Made by a program: the position numbers and the translations under genes
Notes under the pieces: model-generated
The model's input: only the letters and a program-made list of their open reading frames with translations
Told to the model about the DNA's origin: nothing
Database searches by the model: none
Source: JALRBM01 sp964615445
Lineage (GTDB): Bacteria > Patescibacteriota > Saccharimonadia > Saccharimonadales > Saccharimonadaceae
DNA: 21,741 nucleotides
Direction of reading: 5' to 3'
Assembly (NCBI GenBank): GCA_964615445.1
Contig: CAZTOK010000021.1
Location: forward strand, 1-21,741
Part shown: positions 6,341-14,087 of the stretch, piece by piece
Position numbering within the stretch: the stretch's first letter is position 1
Layout: each line of letters begins with the position of its first letter

Positions 6341-6367
6341 GTCCCGGGGAATACATTTCCCCGGGAC
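6341..6367 (-). terminator. GC-rich hairpin after the 6377 gene
   Basis: GTCCCGGGGAA (6341-6351) pairs perfectly with TTCCCCGGGAC (6357-6367) around a 5-nt loop, ten bases beyond the stop of the minus-strand gene. There is no U-tract. Confidence 0.65.
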
Positions 6368-6376
6368 ATAACCTAT

Positions 6377-6718
6377 TTACAACGCAGGACGATCCGCTAC
6401 TTCTCGTCTTACATCTTCATAAAGATGAAAAATATAACCTGAAATTGAGTGCGTGAGAATCTCAATAAAAGCTGGAAACAATAGCGTACCCTCAAGCTCA
6501 ATCCTGTCAACTTCTAGCTTTAAGGGCGCATTAAGCCCAGCTGCATCTCCAAGCAGCCAAACAGCTAGCGCTGGAGAGGTGACGCGACTTGTCACAATGG
6601 CGCGGCATGCCATATGGAGAGAAAGCGGGATCAACTCCACTGATTGGGGGTCCGCCGGGTTATCCAAAAAGTACTTTCGGGCTTCGAGGGCCAAATCATG
6701 AAACGGGTGCTCCGACAT
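6377..6718 (-). CDS. Hypothetical protein, 113 aa
   Basis: The ATG at 6716-6718 is preceded by GAGGTGAT, a near-perfect anti-SD match. An extended -10 (TGC-TATAGT; box 6758-6763 on the minus strand) lies about 40 nt upstream, in the short gap after the large surface-protein gene. The product begins MSEHPFHDLALEARKYFLDNP and contains a hydrophobic helical stretch (MACRAIVTSRVTSPALAVWLLGDAAG) and a strand-rich KLEVDRIELEGTLLFPAFIEILTHS. It has no signal peptide and is probably soluble. I recognise no family. It belongs to the SD-led, hairpin-terminated small-gene class seen at 394, 3141, 5395 and 9758. Confidence 0.6.
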   Translation of the reverse strand: MSEHPFHDLALEARKYFLDNPADPQSVELIPLSLHMACRAIVTSRVTSPALAVWLLGDAAGLNAPLKLEVDRIELEGTLLFPAFIEILTHSISGYIFHLYEDVRREVADRPAL

Positions 6719-6768
6719 TTCATCACCTCAAACGGCTCAAAGAAATAGGTCATACCTACTATAGCATG

Positions 6769-9666
6769 TTACGTATGAAGCTTCACGGTGACATTTCCCG
6801 TCGTTGCATCTACCGGATCAATGACCAATGTATACGTACCTGTCGCAGGAATAAGAAGGCCACCATCAAATGAACCGGCACCATTAATAATGCAGGCTCC
6901 GAGGGAAACCCCAACACTATCCTGCACGTAAATTCCACCACATTGACTTGGTAGGGTGGCGTTCGTCATATCTATAAATATGCGCTGGCCAGCTGTCGCC
7001 GTAAAGCTTACTTGACCTACATCGCCTGGCTTACTTAAATTAAGCGTTGTTTGGTCGCCCACTGAAATTGTTTTAGCAACCACATCTGCCGAAATAACTT
7101 GTACTGTAAGCGCACCCGTTGCAATATCATCTGGATTAATAACTACTGAATAGCTTCCTGTAGTCGGAAGGACTGTGGTATCGATATTGCCCTGGCCATT
7201 AATAATGCACCCGCTCGAGAGCCCTGTTCCATCCGCCGCTACAAGTTGGAGTGCGCCGCACATGCTTGGAAGTGTCGAGTTTGGCACATTCACAAAAATA
7301 CGCTGACCCGCCGTACCGCTAAATTGAAAACGACCAACCATGCCGGGTGTATTAAGTGTTAGGCTATGCGAACTGCCATCCGCTGAGACATTTGTTTGCG
7401 TATCACTCACCCGAAAAAGTCGTAAATGAACGTCGCCAATAGCACTCGAATCTGGCGTCATACGAATAGTATAGGTACCATCTACCGGAAGTGCGGTTGT
7501 GTCAATATCGCCGATATGATTAATAATACAACCGCTTGTGAGTACTGTATCGTCAGGGCCACGGAGCGTAATAGAACCGCATTGACTCGAGAACGTCGAG
7601 CCAGTAATAGCGACAAATACTTTCTCGCCTGCTTTTGCGTTAAATGTCACACTTCCACTATCACCGGGATTTTTAATAGATATGTCATACAACGTTCCAC
7701 CTGTAAGACTACTCGCTTTTGTCGCCTGACTAAATGCGGCCGACGTGGCAAACTCAAGTCTTCCCGTAATAGCGACATCGAGCGCACAATTAGAAAGGGT
7801 GTCGTCGTCGGTAACTCCCATTTGCTGACATAACTTTTTCGCTGCATCATATCCCGGAAGAGTGTTTGGCGCTACATACTCATGAGGAAAATCTCGATTT
7901 ACATAGCTACTCGTTGATTTGCCGGTGTCATACGTAAAGAGTGATTCACCCTGCGATATGCGCCAACTATCAGCATAGGCTGGATATAAGGAAGAGAAAT
8001 CTGCTTTTACAACTGTATCTTTACCACGCAGCTTCAGGTCGTTTGTTCCATCGCCGTTCGCATCGCCAAGTAAGCCTTCAAACTGCCCAGCTCGTGATGG
8101 CGAGGGATCAACCACAGCGTCAAGGCCGTAACCACCTACCCGACGAATCGTCACACTTGTTCCGTCCTGCCAGGTAAGCTGTGCGCCCGTCTCCTCACCT
8201 ACTGCTAATGTCGTACCATCCTTAAACGTCATATCGGCAAGTGATGCATCTTTTCCGTCTACCAATAATTTCATACTCGTAGACGTAATCTGAAATTCTG
8301 CTTTTTGCCCACCCACTTTTATCGCCACGGCCGTATTAACGGCAACGTACGGCGAATCTTGCCATGGCTGCTGACGTGTTTGAATCTCAAAATCGCCAGT
8401 TTTTGAACGTGCGAGTATAAATTCTCCAGCGGCTTGAAAATCGTAGCGCTTGCCGTCAAAGGTAAGCAAGTGCGGATCGCCATTACTATCACCACACGAT
8501 CCACCAGTACATCTATGCGGTGAAGGTGGCGTGCAATCGCCGGTTGGAAGTGGCCGATTGCCATAATGACTGCGCGCCGGGAGGCCAAGACGCACGCGCA
8601 GCCGATTTTGTTCGCGTGTTGCAAGTACCTCTTTGGTTTCAATGCCGCTCCCTGCACAATCCGCTCGGCTATAGGTGCCATTCTCCATCTGCAAAATATG
8701 ATCCATTTCATGGTACAGCGTCGTACATGTGTCGGACATACCGCCCGTTCCTGCGTAGCGATGTACATGGTTTGGATCCCAATTTATATGGTACGTTCCA
8801 TCTGGCCAATGTGTCGTATAATCATCGCCATCGTTAACTTGGTCAATCACTACGTGCACACCACTACTATTTAAAAGGTCTAGAATGGGACCGGTAATAT
8901 CACGGTTGGCTTGCAACGTTGCCATACAGACATCCCACTGTGACTGCATAGAAGGTGGCACTGTAATGGTGGCGTTTGCCGTAGGTGCCGTATGCCATAG
9001 TACCCACCCAAATGCTAAAACAGCTACAATAGCAACAACTGGTTTATGCTTTCGCTTCTTTAGTAAAAACCATAAGATGAGCACAACAAGGACAAGCAAA
9101 ATACTCCCACCGACGATATACCAAATGAGATAACTGGTCGAGCCGCTACTCGCCTGCACCGCCCCACAAAGTGGCGCACCGCTACTAGGTGCAACAGGCA
9201 CACTATAGTTAAGTTCCATCTGGAGAGGCGCATGTGCATCAACTTGGTACAGCGTTACAACGTCACCCGCTGTCGACCATACAACCGATTGAATACTTAC
9301 TGTATCGCCATTCTTTTGCACGCGTAGTGGCAGTGTTGCCGATTCGCCAGGCTTTAGTGTCTTTAGCGTATCGCCAAGTGTTTTATCGAGTCCTTCATCA
9401 AACCCGCTATCCAGCAGCGCCGGCTTAATATCATGGCCATTTTGCGTTACTTTGGTAATTGCCGCCGTACCCATGACAGTATTTGCAATCTGACACGCGG
9501 TATTACTCGTGTTTTTTAACACTAATGCTGTTTTTTCTGGCGTATCACTCTGGATTTCAGCATGTAGCTGCGTATCAGCAAATGCATTTGCTCCTTGTAG
9601 TAGCAGCGTTACAGCACTGAGTATCACGCTCATCCTGAGAATTTGCCAAGATTTTGCCCACATCAT
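6769..9666 (-). CDS. Large exported surface protein: signal peptide, TM pair, HExxH, VWD domain, three PPC-like repeats (965 aa)
   Basis: I start at the ATG at 9664-9666 because TGC-TACTAT (box 9673-9678) ends six bases before it; the open frame to 9936 has no start signal. Residues 1-29 form a signal peptide (likely cut after ANAFA). A small domain (30-165) is followed by membrane segments at about 178-202 and 209-231, with KKRKHK between. Residues 232-375 include CTTLYHEMDH, a zincin-like HExxH at 319-323. A von Willebrand type D domain begins with CGDSNGDPHLLTFDGKRYDF (391 on) and ends near a Ca-loop-like GDANGDGTNDL. Residues about 655-965 are three similar units of about 100 aa, each with a Cys pair (xxCG ... 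CIIN), resembling bacterial pre-peptidase C-terminal domains. It is probably anchored and displayed outside, for adhesion or proteolysis on a host cell. The function is inferred. Confidence 0.82.
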   Translation of the reverse strand: MMWAKSWQILRMSVILSAVTLLLQGANAFADTQLHAEIQSDTPEKTALVLKNTSNTACQIANTVMGTAAITKVTQNGHDIKPALLDSGFDEGLDKTLGDTLKTLKPGESATLPLRVQKNGDTVSIQSVVWSTAGDVVTLYQVDAHAPLQMELNYSVPVAPSSGAPLCGAVQASSGSTSYLIWYIVGGSILLVLVVLILWFLLKKRKHKPVVAIVAVLAFGWVLWHTAPTANATITVPPSMQSQWDVCMATLQANRDITGPILDLLNSSGVHVVIDQVNDGDDYTTHWPDGTYHINWDPNHVHRYAGTGGMSDTCTTLYHEMDHILQMENGTYSRADCAGSGIETKEVLATREQNRLRVRLGLPARSHYGNRPLPTGDCTPPSPHRCTGGSCGDSNGDPHLLTFDGKRYDFQAAGEFILARSKTGDFEIQTRQQPWQDSPYVAVNTAVAIKVGGQKAEFQITSTSMKLLVDGKDASLADMTFKDGTTLAVGEETGAQLTWQDGTSVTIRRVGGYGLDAVVDPSPSRAGQFEGLLGDANGDGTNDLKLRGKDTVVKADFSSLYPAYADSWRISQGESLFTYDTGKSTSSYVNRDFPHEYVAPNTLPGYDAAKKLCQQMGVTDDDTLSNCALDVAITGRLEFATSAAFSQATKASSLTGGTLYDISIKNPGDSGSVTFNAKAGEKVFVAITGSTFSSQCGSITLRGPDDTVLTSGCIINHIGDIDTTALPVDGTYTIRMTPDSSAIGDVHLRLFRVSDTQTNVSADGSSHSLTLNTPGMVGRFQFSGTAGQRIFVNVPNSTLPSMCGALQLVAADGTGLSSGCIINGQGNIDTTVLPTTGSYSVVINPDDIATGALTVQVISADVVAKTISVGDQTTLNLSKPGDVGQVSFTATAGQRIFIDMTNATLPSQCGGIYVQDSVGVSLGACIINGAGSFDGGLLIPATGTYTLVIDPVDATTGNVTVKLHT

Positions 9667-9757
9667 ATCGTCATAGTAGCACATACCACACACGCGGCAC
9701 AGCATCATTTTGCTATACTTTAAAAGTTGGCAAAACGACAAACTCCTAGGAGCAACG

Positions 9758-10228
9758 GTGCCAGGAAACAAGTTGATCATTGCCACTATAGGGTCACTCT
9801 TGCTTGTCGGCGGTTGTAGTATGTTGCCGCAAGCAACACCAACGTCAACAAGCCAAATGCCCCAAGGTTTTACGAGCTCACTTGATCTTCGCCTACCCAA
9901 CAGTCCTGATTGGGTGCCAACGCAGTTTGCGCCCAAGTTTGTGGAAGGTGAGAGCGTTGCAAAAGTAGAGGTCTGGCCGAAAAATCACGACGCCATAACG
10001 GTGTTTTGCCAGACTGACGGCGAGCAATATCTCAACCCCTATAGTCAGACTCTTGAGACAAAGTGGTATGGCGTTATTGTGCCGCCATCTGACGTCGATC
10101 CACAGGCGATTAGCAAGGTACAAGATACTCCTAGCCAAAATGCCATTGGCTACCTCCAGGCGTTTTGGTTAAAGGGTGAGGATACAGCAGCGTTCAGTGC
10201 ACCACCCTGCGCAAAGGGAGTGTCGTAA
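9758..10228 (+). CDS. Putative lipoprotein, 156 aa
   Basis: I choose GTG at 9758 because AGGAG (9749-9753) precedes it. This start also gives a clean lipoprotein signal: MPGNKLIIATIGSLLLVGGC with a VGGC lipobox (Cys at residue 20). A TATACT box (9714-9719) lies upstream. The mature part is polar, with STSQMPQGFTSSLDLRLPNSPDWVP, a possible beta-rich core and several Cys (VFCQTDGEQYL, APPCAKG). The family is unknown. The gene is divergent from the large surface protein, whose start lies 92 bp away, and their promoters lie back to back. Joint roles at the cell surface are plausible but inferred. A GC-rich hairpin follows the stop by eight bases. Confidence 0.72.
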   Translation: MPGNKLIIATIGSLLLVGGCSMLPQATPTSTSQMPQGFTSSLDLRLPNSPDWVPTQFAPKFVEGESVAKVEVWPKNHDAITVFCQTDGEQYLNPYSQTLETKWYGVIVPPSDVDPQAISKVQDTPSQNAIGYLQAFWLKGEDTAAFSAPPCAKGVS

Positions 10229-10236
10229 GGGTCAAC

Positions 10237-10264
10237 GCCCTGTCTGCTTGGCGGCAGGCAGGGC
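10237..10264 (+). terminator. GC-rich hairpin after the lipoprotein gene
   Basis: GCCCTGTCTGC (10237-10247) pairs with GCAGGCAGGGC (10254-10264), with one G-T pair, around TTGGCG. There is no U-tract. It separates the lipoprotein gene from tRNA-Arg. Confidence 0.65.
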
Positions 10265-10304
10265 GCCTCTCTATTGCACTAGAAATAGGGTATAATAACC
10301 CCAT

Positions 10305-10380
10305 GCCCCGGTAGCTCAGTGGATAGAGCAAGAGACTTCTAAGCTTTTGGCCGTTGGTTCGATTCCAACCCGGGGTACCA
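10305..10380 (+). tRNA. tRNA-Arg(TCT), CCA encoded
   Basis: Acceptor GCCCCGG (10305-10311) pairs with CCGGGGT (10370-10376), then A-CCA. The D arm is GCTC...GAGC. The anticodon loop CTTCTAA gives TCT. The T arm is TTGGT-TCGATTC-style with CCAA closing. The anticodon stem AGAGA/GCTTT is weak, with a G-T pair and an A-G opposition next to the loop. TATAAT (10291-10296) is eight bases upstream. The repeat-bearing gene array begins 33 bases after its 3' end. Confidence 0.93.
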
Positions 10381-10413
10381 TATCGAGAATTCATTATTTT
10401 GATCTGTAATTTC

Positions 10414-10452
10414 AGTTCTAGTATTGCATAGGCCAAGTTGGAATTAGAAACT
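10414..10452 (+). repeat. Junction repeat, type A (copy 1)
   Basis: A 39-bp imperfect palindrome starting AGTTCTAGTATTGCATAGG and ending TTGGAATTAGAAACT. It lies between tRNA-Arg and the EEP gene. Its flanks on both sides match copy 12 at 18916. Confidence 0.75.
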
Positions 10453-10468
10453 TTGCTATAGTTACTAT

Positions 10469-11167
10469 ATGCAGATGAAACTCATTAGCCTCAATCTTGC
10501 CGGTTTTAAGGTTTGGGAATCACGTCGACAAAAAATTGTTGAATTTATTAATGAAGAAGATCCTGACGTAATTTTGCTACAAGAAGTAAAGTTTGATCCT
10601 CTAGAATCTATCTATAGCCAGTCGATTTTACTAAATAAGCTTCTCGTAAAACCTTTTCCCTACACTCAAACGGCCGTTAGTAAATTCTATCAGCCAAGTA
10701 CCGGGAAAGCATACCGAGAAGGCTTGGCAACATTAAGCAAATACCCTATCAGTAATAGCGAGTCCCTCGTTCTTATGAAGCAGGCCGATGACAAACATCA
10801 ACGCATTATACAGAACATCGACTTGAGTGTAGACGGAGGGCAAGTTGGACTTGCAAATATTCACTTATCAAATAATAAATACTCTGTTGAACAACTTCGT
10901 GAGCTTCTAGGCATCCTTACATCTCGTAAAGAAGAACGAATTATCGCTGGAGACTTTAATATTCTCAAGCTCGAAGACCAGAAAGATAGCTATGCTGAAA
11001 ACTATTCTTCATCGATCGACTTTAAAAAATACGTGTCCTTCCCTTCTGAAAACATCACACTTGACTATGTGCTACTTCCAAAGAAGCTGGCTTTCCAGTC
11101 TCTATATATTCATGAGGGGCTCTCTGACCACAATTCTCTTATTTTTACAGTGAACTTGCCAGACTAG
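10469..11167 (+). CDS. Endonuclease/exonuclease/phosphatase (EEP) family protein
   Basis: Fold motifs appear in order: SLNLAG (Asn 9), DVILLQEVKF (metal-binding Glu 39), YREGLATLSKYPI, ANIHLSNN, IIAGDFNIL, LDYVLL and the catalytic LSDHNSL. At 232 aa it is a minimal EEP domain with no signal peptide. The family cleaves phosphodiester bonds in DNA, RNA or small phosphate esters using a divalent metal; which substrate applies here cannot be read. The start is supported by TGC-TATAGT (box 10457-10462), which ends six bases before the ATG, so the mRNA is probably leaderless. A second ATG two codons later is possible. Its TAG stop (11165-11167) is formed partly by the first bases of the next junction repeat. 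It is the first gene of the cassette-like array. Confidence 0.85.
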   Translation: MQMKLISLNLAGFKVWESRRQKIVEFINEEDPDVILLQEVKFDPLESIYSQSILLNKLLVKPFPYTQTAVSKFYQPSTGKAYREGLATLSKYPISNSESLVLMKQADDKHQRIIQNIDLSVDGGQVGLANIHLSNNKYSVEQLRELLGILTSRKEERIIAGDFNILKLEDQKDSYAENYSSSIDFKKYVSFPSENITLDYVLLPKKLAFQSLYIHEGLSDHNSLIFTVNLPD

Positions 11168-11216
11168 TTCTAATTTCACACAATACGCTGCGCCATTTCG
11201 CTTATGCTTAAAGAGA
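11166..11216 (+). repeat. Junction repeat, type B (copy 2)
   Basis: Starts AGTTCTAATTTCACACAA and continues TACGCTGCGCCATTTCGC; the right arm AAAGAGA is partly complementary to the left. The first two bases complete the TAG stop of the EEP gene. Confidence 0.75.
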
Positions 11217-11256
11217 TTTTTTCGGAGGCCTATTTTTTATTTGATACTATGAAGTT

Positions 11257-11895
11257 ATGAAGTTATATCTCTCCTCAATAGGCATACCAGCTCCCAAAGA
11301 CCTTGCATCCCTTCTGGGAAAACCTTTTGATCAAGTAACCGTTGCCCTTATTCCAAACGCTAAAGATTATTACAGTAAACGTGCGTGGGAATTTACACTC
11401 AACAACCGTATTGAGTATATGAAGAGTTTCGGGCTGAATAGCGAGGTCGTTAATCTCAAAGACTACACCGAAGGATCAATACTTAAGAATAAGCTGTCAA
11501 AATACGATCTTATTTGGGCATCGGGCGGTAATACGTTCATGCTTCGCTACGAAATGAAACGTAGTGGCTTTGATCAGATCATCCAAGATTTACTGAATCA
11601 AGGAGTCGTATACGGTGGTGATAGTGCAGGAGCACTTGTGGCTGGATTATCTATAGATGGCATAGAATCCGCTGACGAGCCCGAGTTTGCCGAAGAAGTG
11701 ATTAATAGTGGTATTGGTATTGTTCCTTTTAGTATTCTTCCCCACACGGATAATCCGGAATTTTCAAAGGTCGTCCCGGCGTTTAAGGAACTACACCAAG
11801 ACGAAGAAATTATTGAGCTAAACGATTCGCAAGCAGTCATATTTGAAAACGATAAACATCGAATTATTAATGGCAAAGTGCCATCTCAGTTCTAA
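11257..11895 (+). CDS. Peptidase S51 (dipeptidase E-like) family protein
   Basis: The 212-residue protein has the class I glutamine amidotransferase-like fold of S51 peptidases: DLIWASGGNTFMLRYEM (residues 84-100), VVYGGDSAGALVAGLSI with the nucleophile Ser 123 in the GDSAGA elbow, and SILPHTDNPEF with His 163. Family members hydrolyse Asp-X dipeptides or related acidic peptides in the cytoplasm. The start follows TGA-TACTAT (box 11245-11250) by six bases, predicting a leaderless transcript. The stop TAA (11893-11895) is bases 6-8 of the following junction repeat. A cytoplasmic dipeptidase fits a scavenging lifestyle, but it could also inactivate peptide-like compounds. The exact substrate is unknown. 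Confidence 0.85.
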   Translation: MKLYLSSIGIPAPKDLASLLGKPFDQVTVALIPNAKDYYSKRAWEFTLNNRIEYMKSFGLNSEVVNLKDYTEGSILKNKLSKYDLIWASGGNTFMLRYEMKRSGFDQIIQDLLNQGVVYGGDSAGALVAGLSIDGIESADEPEFAEEVINSGIGIVPFSILPHTDNPEFSKVVPAFKELHQDEEIIELNDSQAVIFENDKHRIINGKVPSQF

Positions 11896-11936
11896 TTTCA
11901 TACAACGCGCTGTATTATTTCTATAGTGAATAGAGA
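11888..11936 (+). repeat. Junction repeat, type B (copy 3)
   Basis: Starts AGTTCTAATTTCATACAA and includes ATACA/TGTAT arms; the outer right arm TGAATAGAGA mirrors TCTAATTTCA. The S51 gene stop TAA lies at repeat bases 6-8. Confidence 0.8.
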
Positions 11937-11956
11937 TCATCTGCTATAGTCATTAT

Positions 11957-12421
11957 ATGATTAATCTTGAAAGGCTAACAGAGGAACAACTTACTCCTCT
12001 GTTGATTGAATCTGAGCATGCCTTTTTACCGGCTAAAATTAATCCTGATGAGACAACCATCCCATTAATTGAAATGTTTAAGCAAAAAGATACACGCTAC
12101 GAGGCTCTCGGGAATGGTACTAAAGCAGTATCTTATATTGTGGCGCTTAGTGGCCGCAAAGATGACGAGATAGCGATTGGACCCATGTATGTCACAGAGG
12201 ACTCTCGCGGAAGAGGGCTGGGCAAACAGCAGATTGCCGACTTTGTACAACTATTCACTGAGCGAGGCTACAAATCGATCTTTACAAAAACATGGCTAGG
12301 CAATACTGCATCGAGGCACAGCTTTGAATCACTTGGTTTTACCGAAGCTGGTCGTAAGGATGGGGATAGAATCAACGGAGATTCAACGATTTTCTATGAA
12401 CTTCGGGTAATTGAACCGTAA
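11957..12421 (+). CDS. GNAT-family N-acetyltransferase
   Basis: The 154-residue single-domain protein has the acetyl-CoA site AIGPMYVTEDSRGRGLGKQQIADF (R/Q-x-x-G-x-G form: RGRGLG). A later helix TWLGNTASRHSFESLGFTEAGR is the usual GNAT end motif (N...A...ARxFYExLGF). GNAT enzymes transfer an acetyl group to amines on drugs, small molecules or protein N-termini; the acceptor is unknown. TGC-TATAGT (box 11945-11950) ends six bases before the ATG, so a leaderless mRNA is predicted. A junction repeat follows the TAA directly. It is one of three GNATs in the array; the sequences are clearly different from one another, so they were acquired separately and not duplicated locally. Confidence 0.88.
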   Translation: MINLERLTEEQLTPLLIESEHAFLPAKINPDETTIPLIEMFKQKDTRYEALGNGTKAVSYIVALSGRKDDEIAIGPMYVTEDSRGRGLGKQQIADFVQLFTERGYKSIFTKTWLGNTASRHSFESLGFTEAGRKDGDRINGDSTIFYELRVIEP

Positions 12422-12425
12422 GTTC

Positions 12426-12475
12426 AGTTCTATTTTCATACAATACCCTGTGTCATTTCGCTTACGTTTTAGGTA
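12426..12475 (+). repeat. Junction repeat, type B (copy 4)
   Basis: Starts AGTTCTATTTTCATACAA, then TACCCTGTGTCATTTCGC. An extra AGTTC precedes it (12421-12425), overlapping the last base of the GNAT stop codon. Confidence 0.75.
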
Positions 12476-12513
12476 TTTCTTTGGAAGTCTCTTAAGTTTG
12501 TTAAGATGAGTAC

Positions 12514-12969
12514 ATGATTAAGGTTCGACATGCGATGGCATCAGATATTGAAGCGCTATCCAGGCTTGGGCAAGACGTTTCAGAATTTTCAGTTAGCGAC
12601 AAGACTATTGGCTTTTGGCCCCAAGAAATTCTTCAAGATATTGTTGGATCAAGTGATGCAATTTTATTGGTTGCCGAGGATGCTTCAGAATTAAAAGGCT
12701 TTATTATCGTCAATTGCAACAAGACTTTCAAGAAAGTCATTGTTGAGAACATATACGTTTCTCCTACTGCTCGTAACTTAGGAATCGGTAAACAACTACT
12801 TTCTCGACTGCTGACCTTGGTCGAGAAAAACGGCTATGAATACGTTTCTACCCTCATTCCATCTGAAGCACACGAAGCATCGAGGCTTTATACAGATTCC
12901 GGCTTTGCAAAAGGTGAAGTCTTCCGATGGCTCGACAAGTCACTTTCAAACAATTTTAGATTAAACTAG
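12514..12969 (+). CDS. GNAT-family N-acetyltransferase
   Basis: The 151-residue protein begins IKVRHAMASDIEALSRL, the typical GNAT first strand and helix. It has the acetyl-CoA loop IYVSPTARNLGIGKQLLSRLL (RxxGxG variant RNLGIG), then HEASRLYTDSGFAKGEVFRW as the C-terminal motif. The substrate is unknown. TGT-TAAGAT (box 12502-12507) ends six bases before the ATG, again suggesting leaderless translation. The TAG stop (12967-12969) uses the first two bases of the following junction repeat, in the same register as the EEP gene and the deformylase gene. Confidence 0.88.
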   Translation: MIKVRHAMASDIEALSRLGQDVSEFSVSDKTIGFWPQEILQDIVGSSDAILLVAEDASELKGFIIVNCNKTFKKVIVENIYVSPTARNLGIGKQLLSRLLTLVEKNGYEYVSTLIPSEAHEASRLYTDSGFAKGEVFRWLDKSLSNNFRLN

Positions 12970-13006
12970 TTCTAATTTTACATAGGCCAAGTTGGAATTG
13001 GGAACT
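12968..13006 (+). repeat. Junction repeat, type A (copy 5)
   Basis: A 39-bp imperfect palindrome starting AGTTCTAATTTTACATAGG and ending GTTGGAATTGGGAACT. The outer arms AGTTC/GAACT are perfect. It contributes to the stop codon of the preceding GNAT gene. Confidence 0.8.
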
Positions 13007-13060
13007 AACAAAATTACCGAACAACGTGTCCCGGGCTATTGATTTTGATAGAATACTAAC

Positions 13061-13621
13061 ATGTCTTTAAATGAATTCTATGCATACACTGGTCTGGTTT
13101 CGTTTGTATTAATCTGGTCTGCAATACTCTATGTTCTACATAAAAATCCACGAGAATTTAGCAAATCAATAAGTCATTATGCAGCTAAAGACGTAAAGGT
13201 TTACAAACCGTTCGCAATAATAATGAGCTTAGCTCTCTTCTTTCTTGCAATATATCTATTCCTATTCTTAATTCCTGTACTTAACTTACATATTTTCGTC
13301 ATAACTCTATTCATAATTGCCATCGTGATAGAACTACTGACAACTTGGATACCCCTCACCGATGATAGAAGGTTCCATCCTCACGCCATACTCTCTAATA
13401 CTGCAGCTTTTTTAATGCCTCTTATTACCATCGGATATGTAATGTCAGCACATCTAAACAGTATCCTTCTCTTTATAGCCTATGCAGGCCTAATAGTCAT
13501 GGTAAGTCTTTTAATAATATTTCTTACAATCCCGAAAGCACGCAAACTCTACCTAATTTATCAGAGTATATATGTTGTGGCATTTCAACTAACCATTATT
13601 CTTGTTCCATTCTTTCCGTAA
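13061..13621 (+). CDS. Multi-pass membrane protein, 186 aa, unknown
   Basis: About six hydrophobic helices are visible, near residues 9-27, 50-70, 74-95, 110-126, 132-155 and 164-184. Short polar loops link them, including HKNPREFSKSISHYAAKDVKVYKP and TTWIPLTDDRRFHPHAILSN. The layout resembles small DUF998-type membrane proteins, but I see no diagnostic motif and would not name a function. TGA-TAGAAT (box 13049-13054) ends six bases before the ATG (leaderless). A type A repeat lies upstream and a type B repeat downstream, so this is a single-gene unit of the array. Confidence 0.72.
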   Translation: MSLNEFYAYTGLVSFVLIWSAILYVLHKNPREFSKSISHYAAKDVKVYKPFAIIMSLALFFLAIYLFLFLIPVLNLHIFVITLFIIAIVIELLTTWIPLTDDRRFHPHAILSNTAAFLMPLITIGYVMSAHLNSILLFIAYAGLIVMVSLLIIFLTIPKARKLYLIYQSIYVVAFQLTIILVPFFP

Positions 13622-13635
13622 ACCGTCAGAAGATT

Positions 13636-13688
13636 AGCTCTAATTTCATACAACGTGCCGCACCATTTCTGTAATGCATAGAAATTAT
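13636..13688 (+). repeat. Junction repeat, type B (copy 6)
   Basis: Starts AGCTCTAATTTCATACAA and runs to GAAATTAT. TAATTTC and GAAATTA form a perfect 7-bp outer stem, the clearest view of the complete element (about 53 bp). Confidence 0.8.
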
Positions 13689-13743
13689 TCAATTCAATTC
13701 AATATCGTAGCAATATAGCAACCTATAAGCTATATTTATAGGT

Positions 13744-14079
13744 ATGCTCAAAAATAATCCCCAAGATTTTATTGACCAACTCCGCGTAGATTTGCTAAAT
13801 GCCCGCAAGGCACAAGATCAGCTTACTACAACAACATTACAGGGAGTCCTTTCTGCCATTGATAACGCAGGTGCCGTTCCTGTTCCTAATGGCATTACTA
13901 CGCTTGGTACAGGCTCAACCGAAGTGGCACGACAAGAACTCTCCATACAGGACATGCGAAAAATCGTAGAACACGAGATTGTTGAAGTTCAGGATGCCAT
14001 TGAGACACTGGACGAGCCAGAAAATCCCTATGTAGTTGAACTGAACAAGAGAATAGTGATTTTAGAAGCTTACCTATAA
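13744..14079 (+). CDS. GatB/YqeY-domain protein, 111 aa
   Basis: The sequence follows the YqeY pattern: FIDQLRVDLLNARKAQDQLTTTTLQGVLSAI at the start (usual form L..DL..AMKA.D...L..LR.L.SAI), an insert with QELSIQDMRKIVEHEIVEVQDAIETL, and NKRIVILEAYL at the end. YqeY resembles the tRNA-binding tail of the GatB amidotransferase subunit. A role in tRNA-dependent amidation is often suggested but not proved. The protein is shorter than most YqeY (about 148 aa), mainly through loss in the middle. TATATT (13731-13736) is seven bases before the ATG. The stop overlaps the TATAAT box of the next gene, so the two form one array unit. Confidence 0.72.
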   Translation: MLKNNPQDFIDQLRVDLLNARKAQDQLTTTTLQGVLSAIDNAGAVPVPNGITTLGTGSTEVARQELSIQDMRKIVEHEIVEVQDAIETLDEPENPYVVELNKRIVILEAYL

Positions 14080-14087
14080 TAGGACAT

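Noticed and set aside
9667..9936. 90-residue extension of the large surface protein
   Set aside because: It covers the lipoprotein start and both promoters. The signal peptide and leaderless box support 9666.
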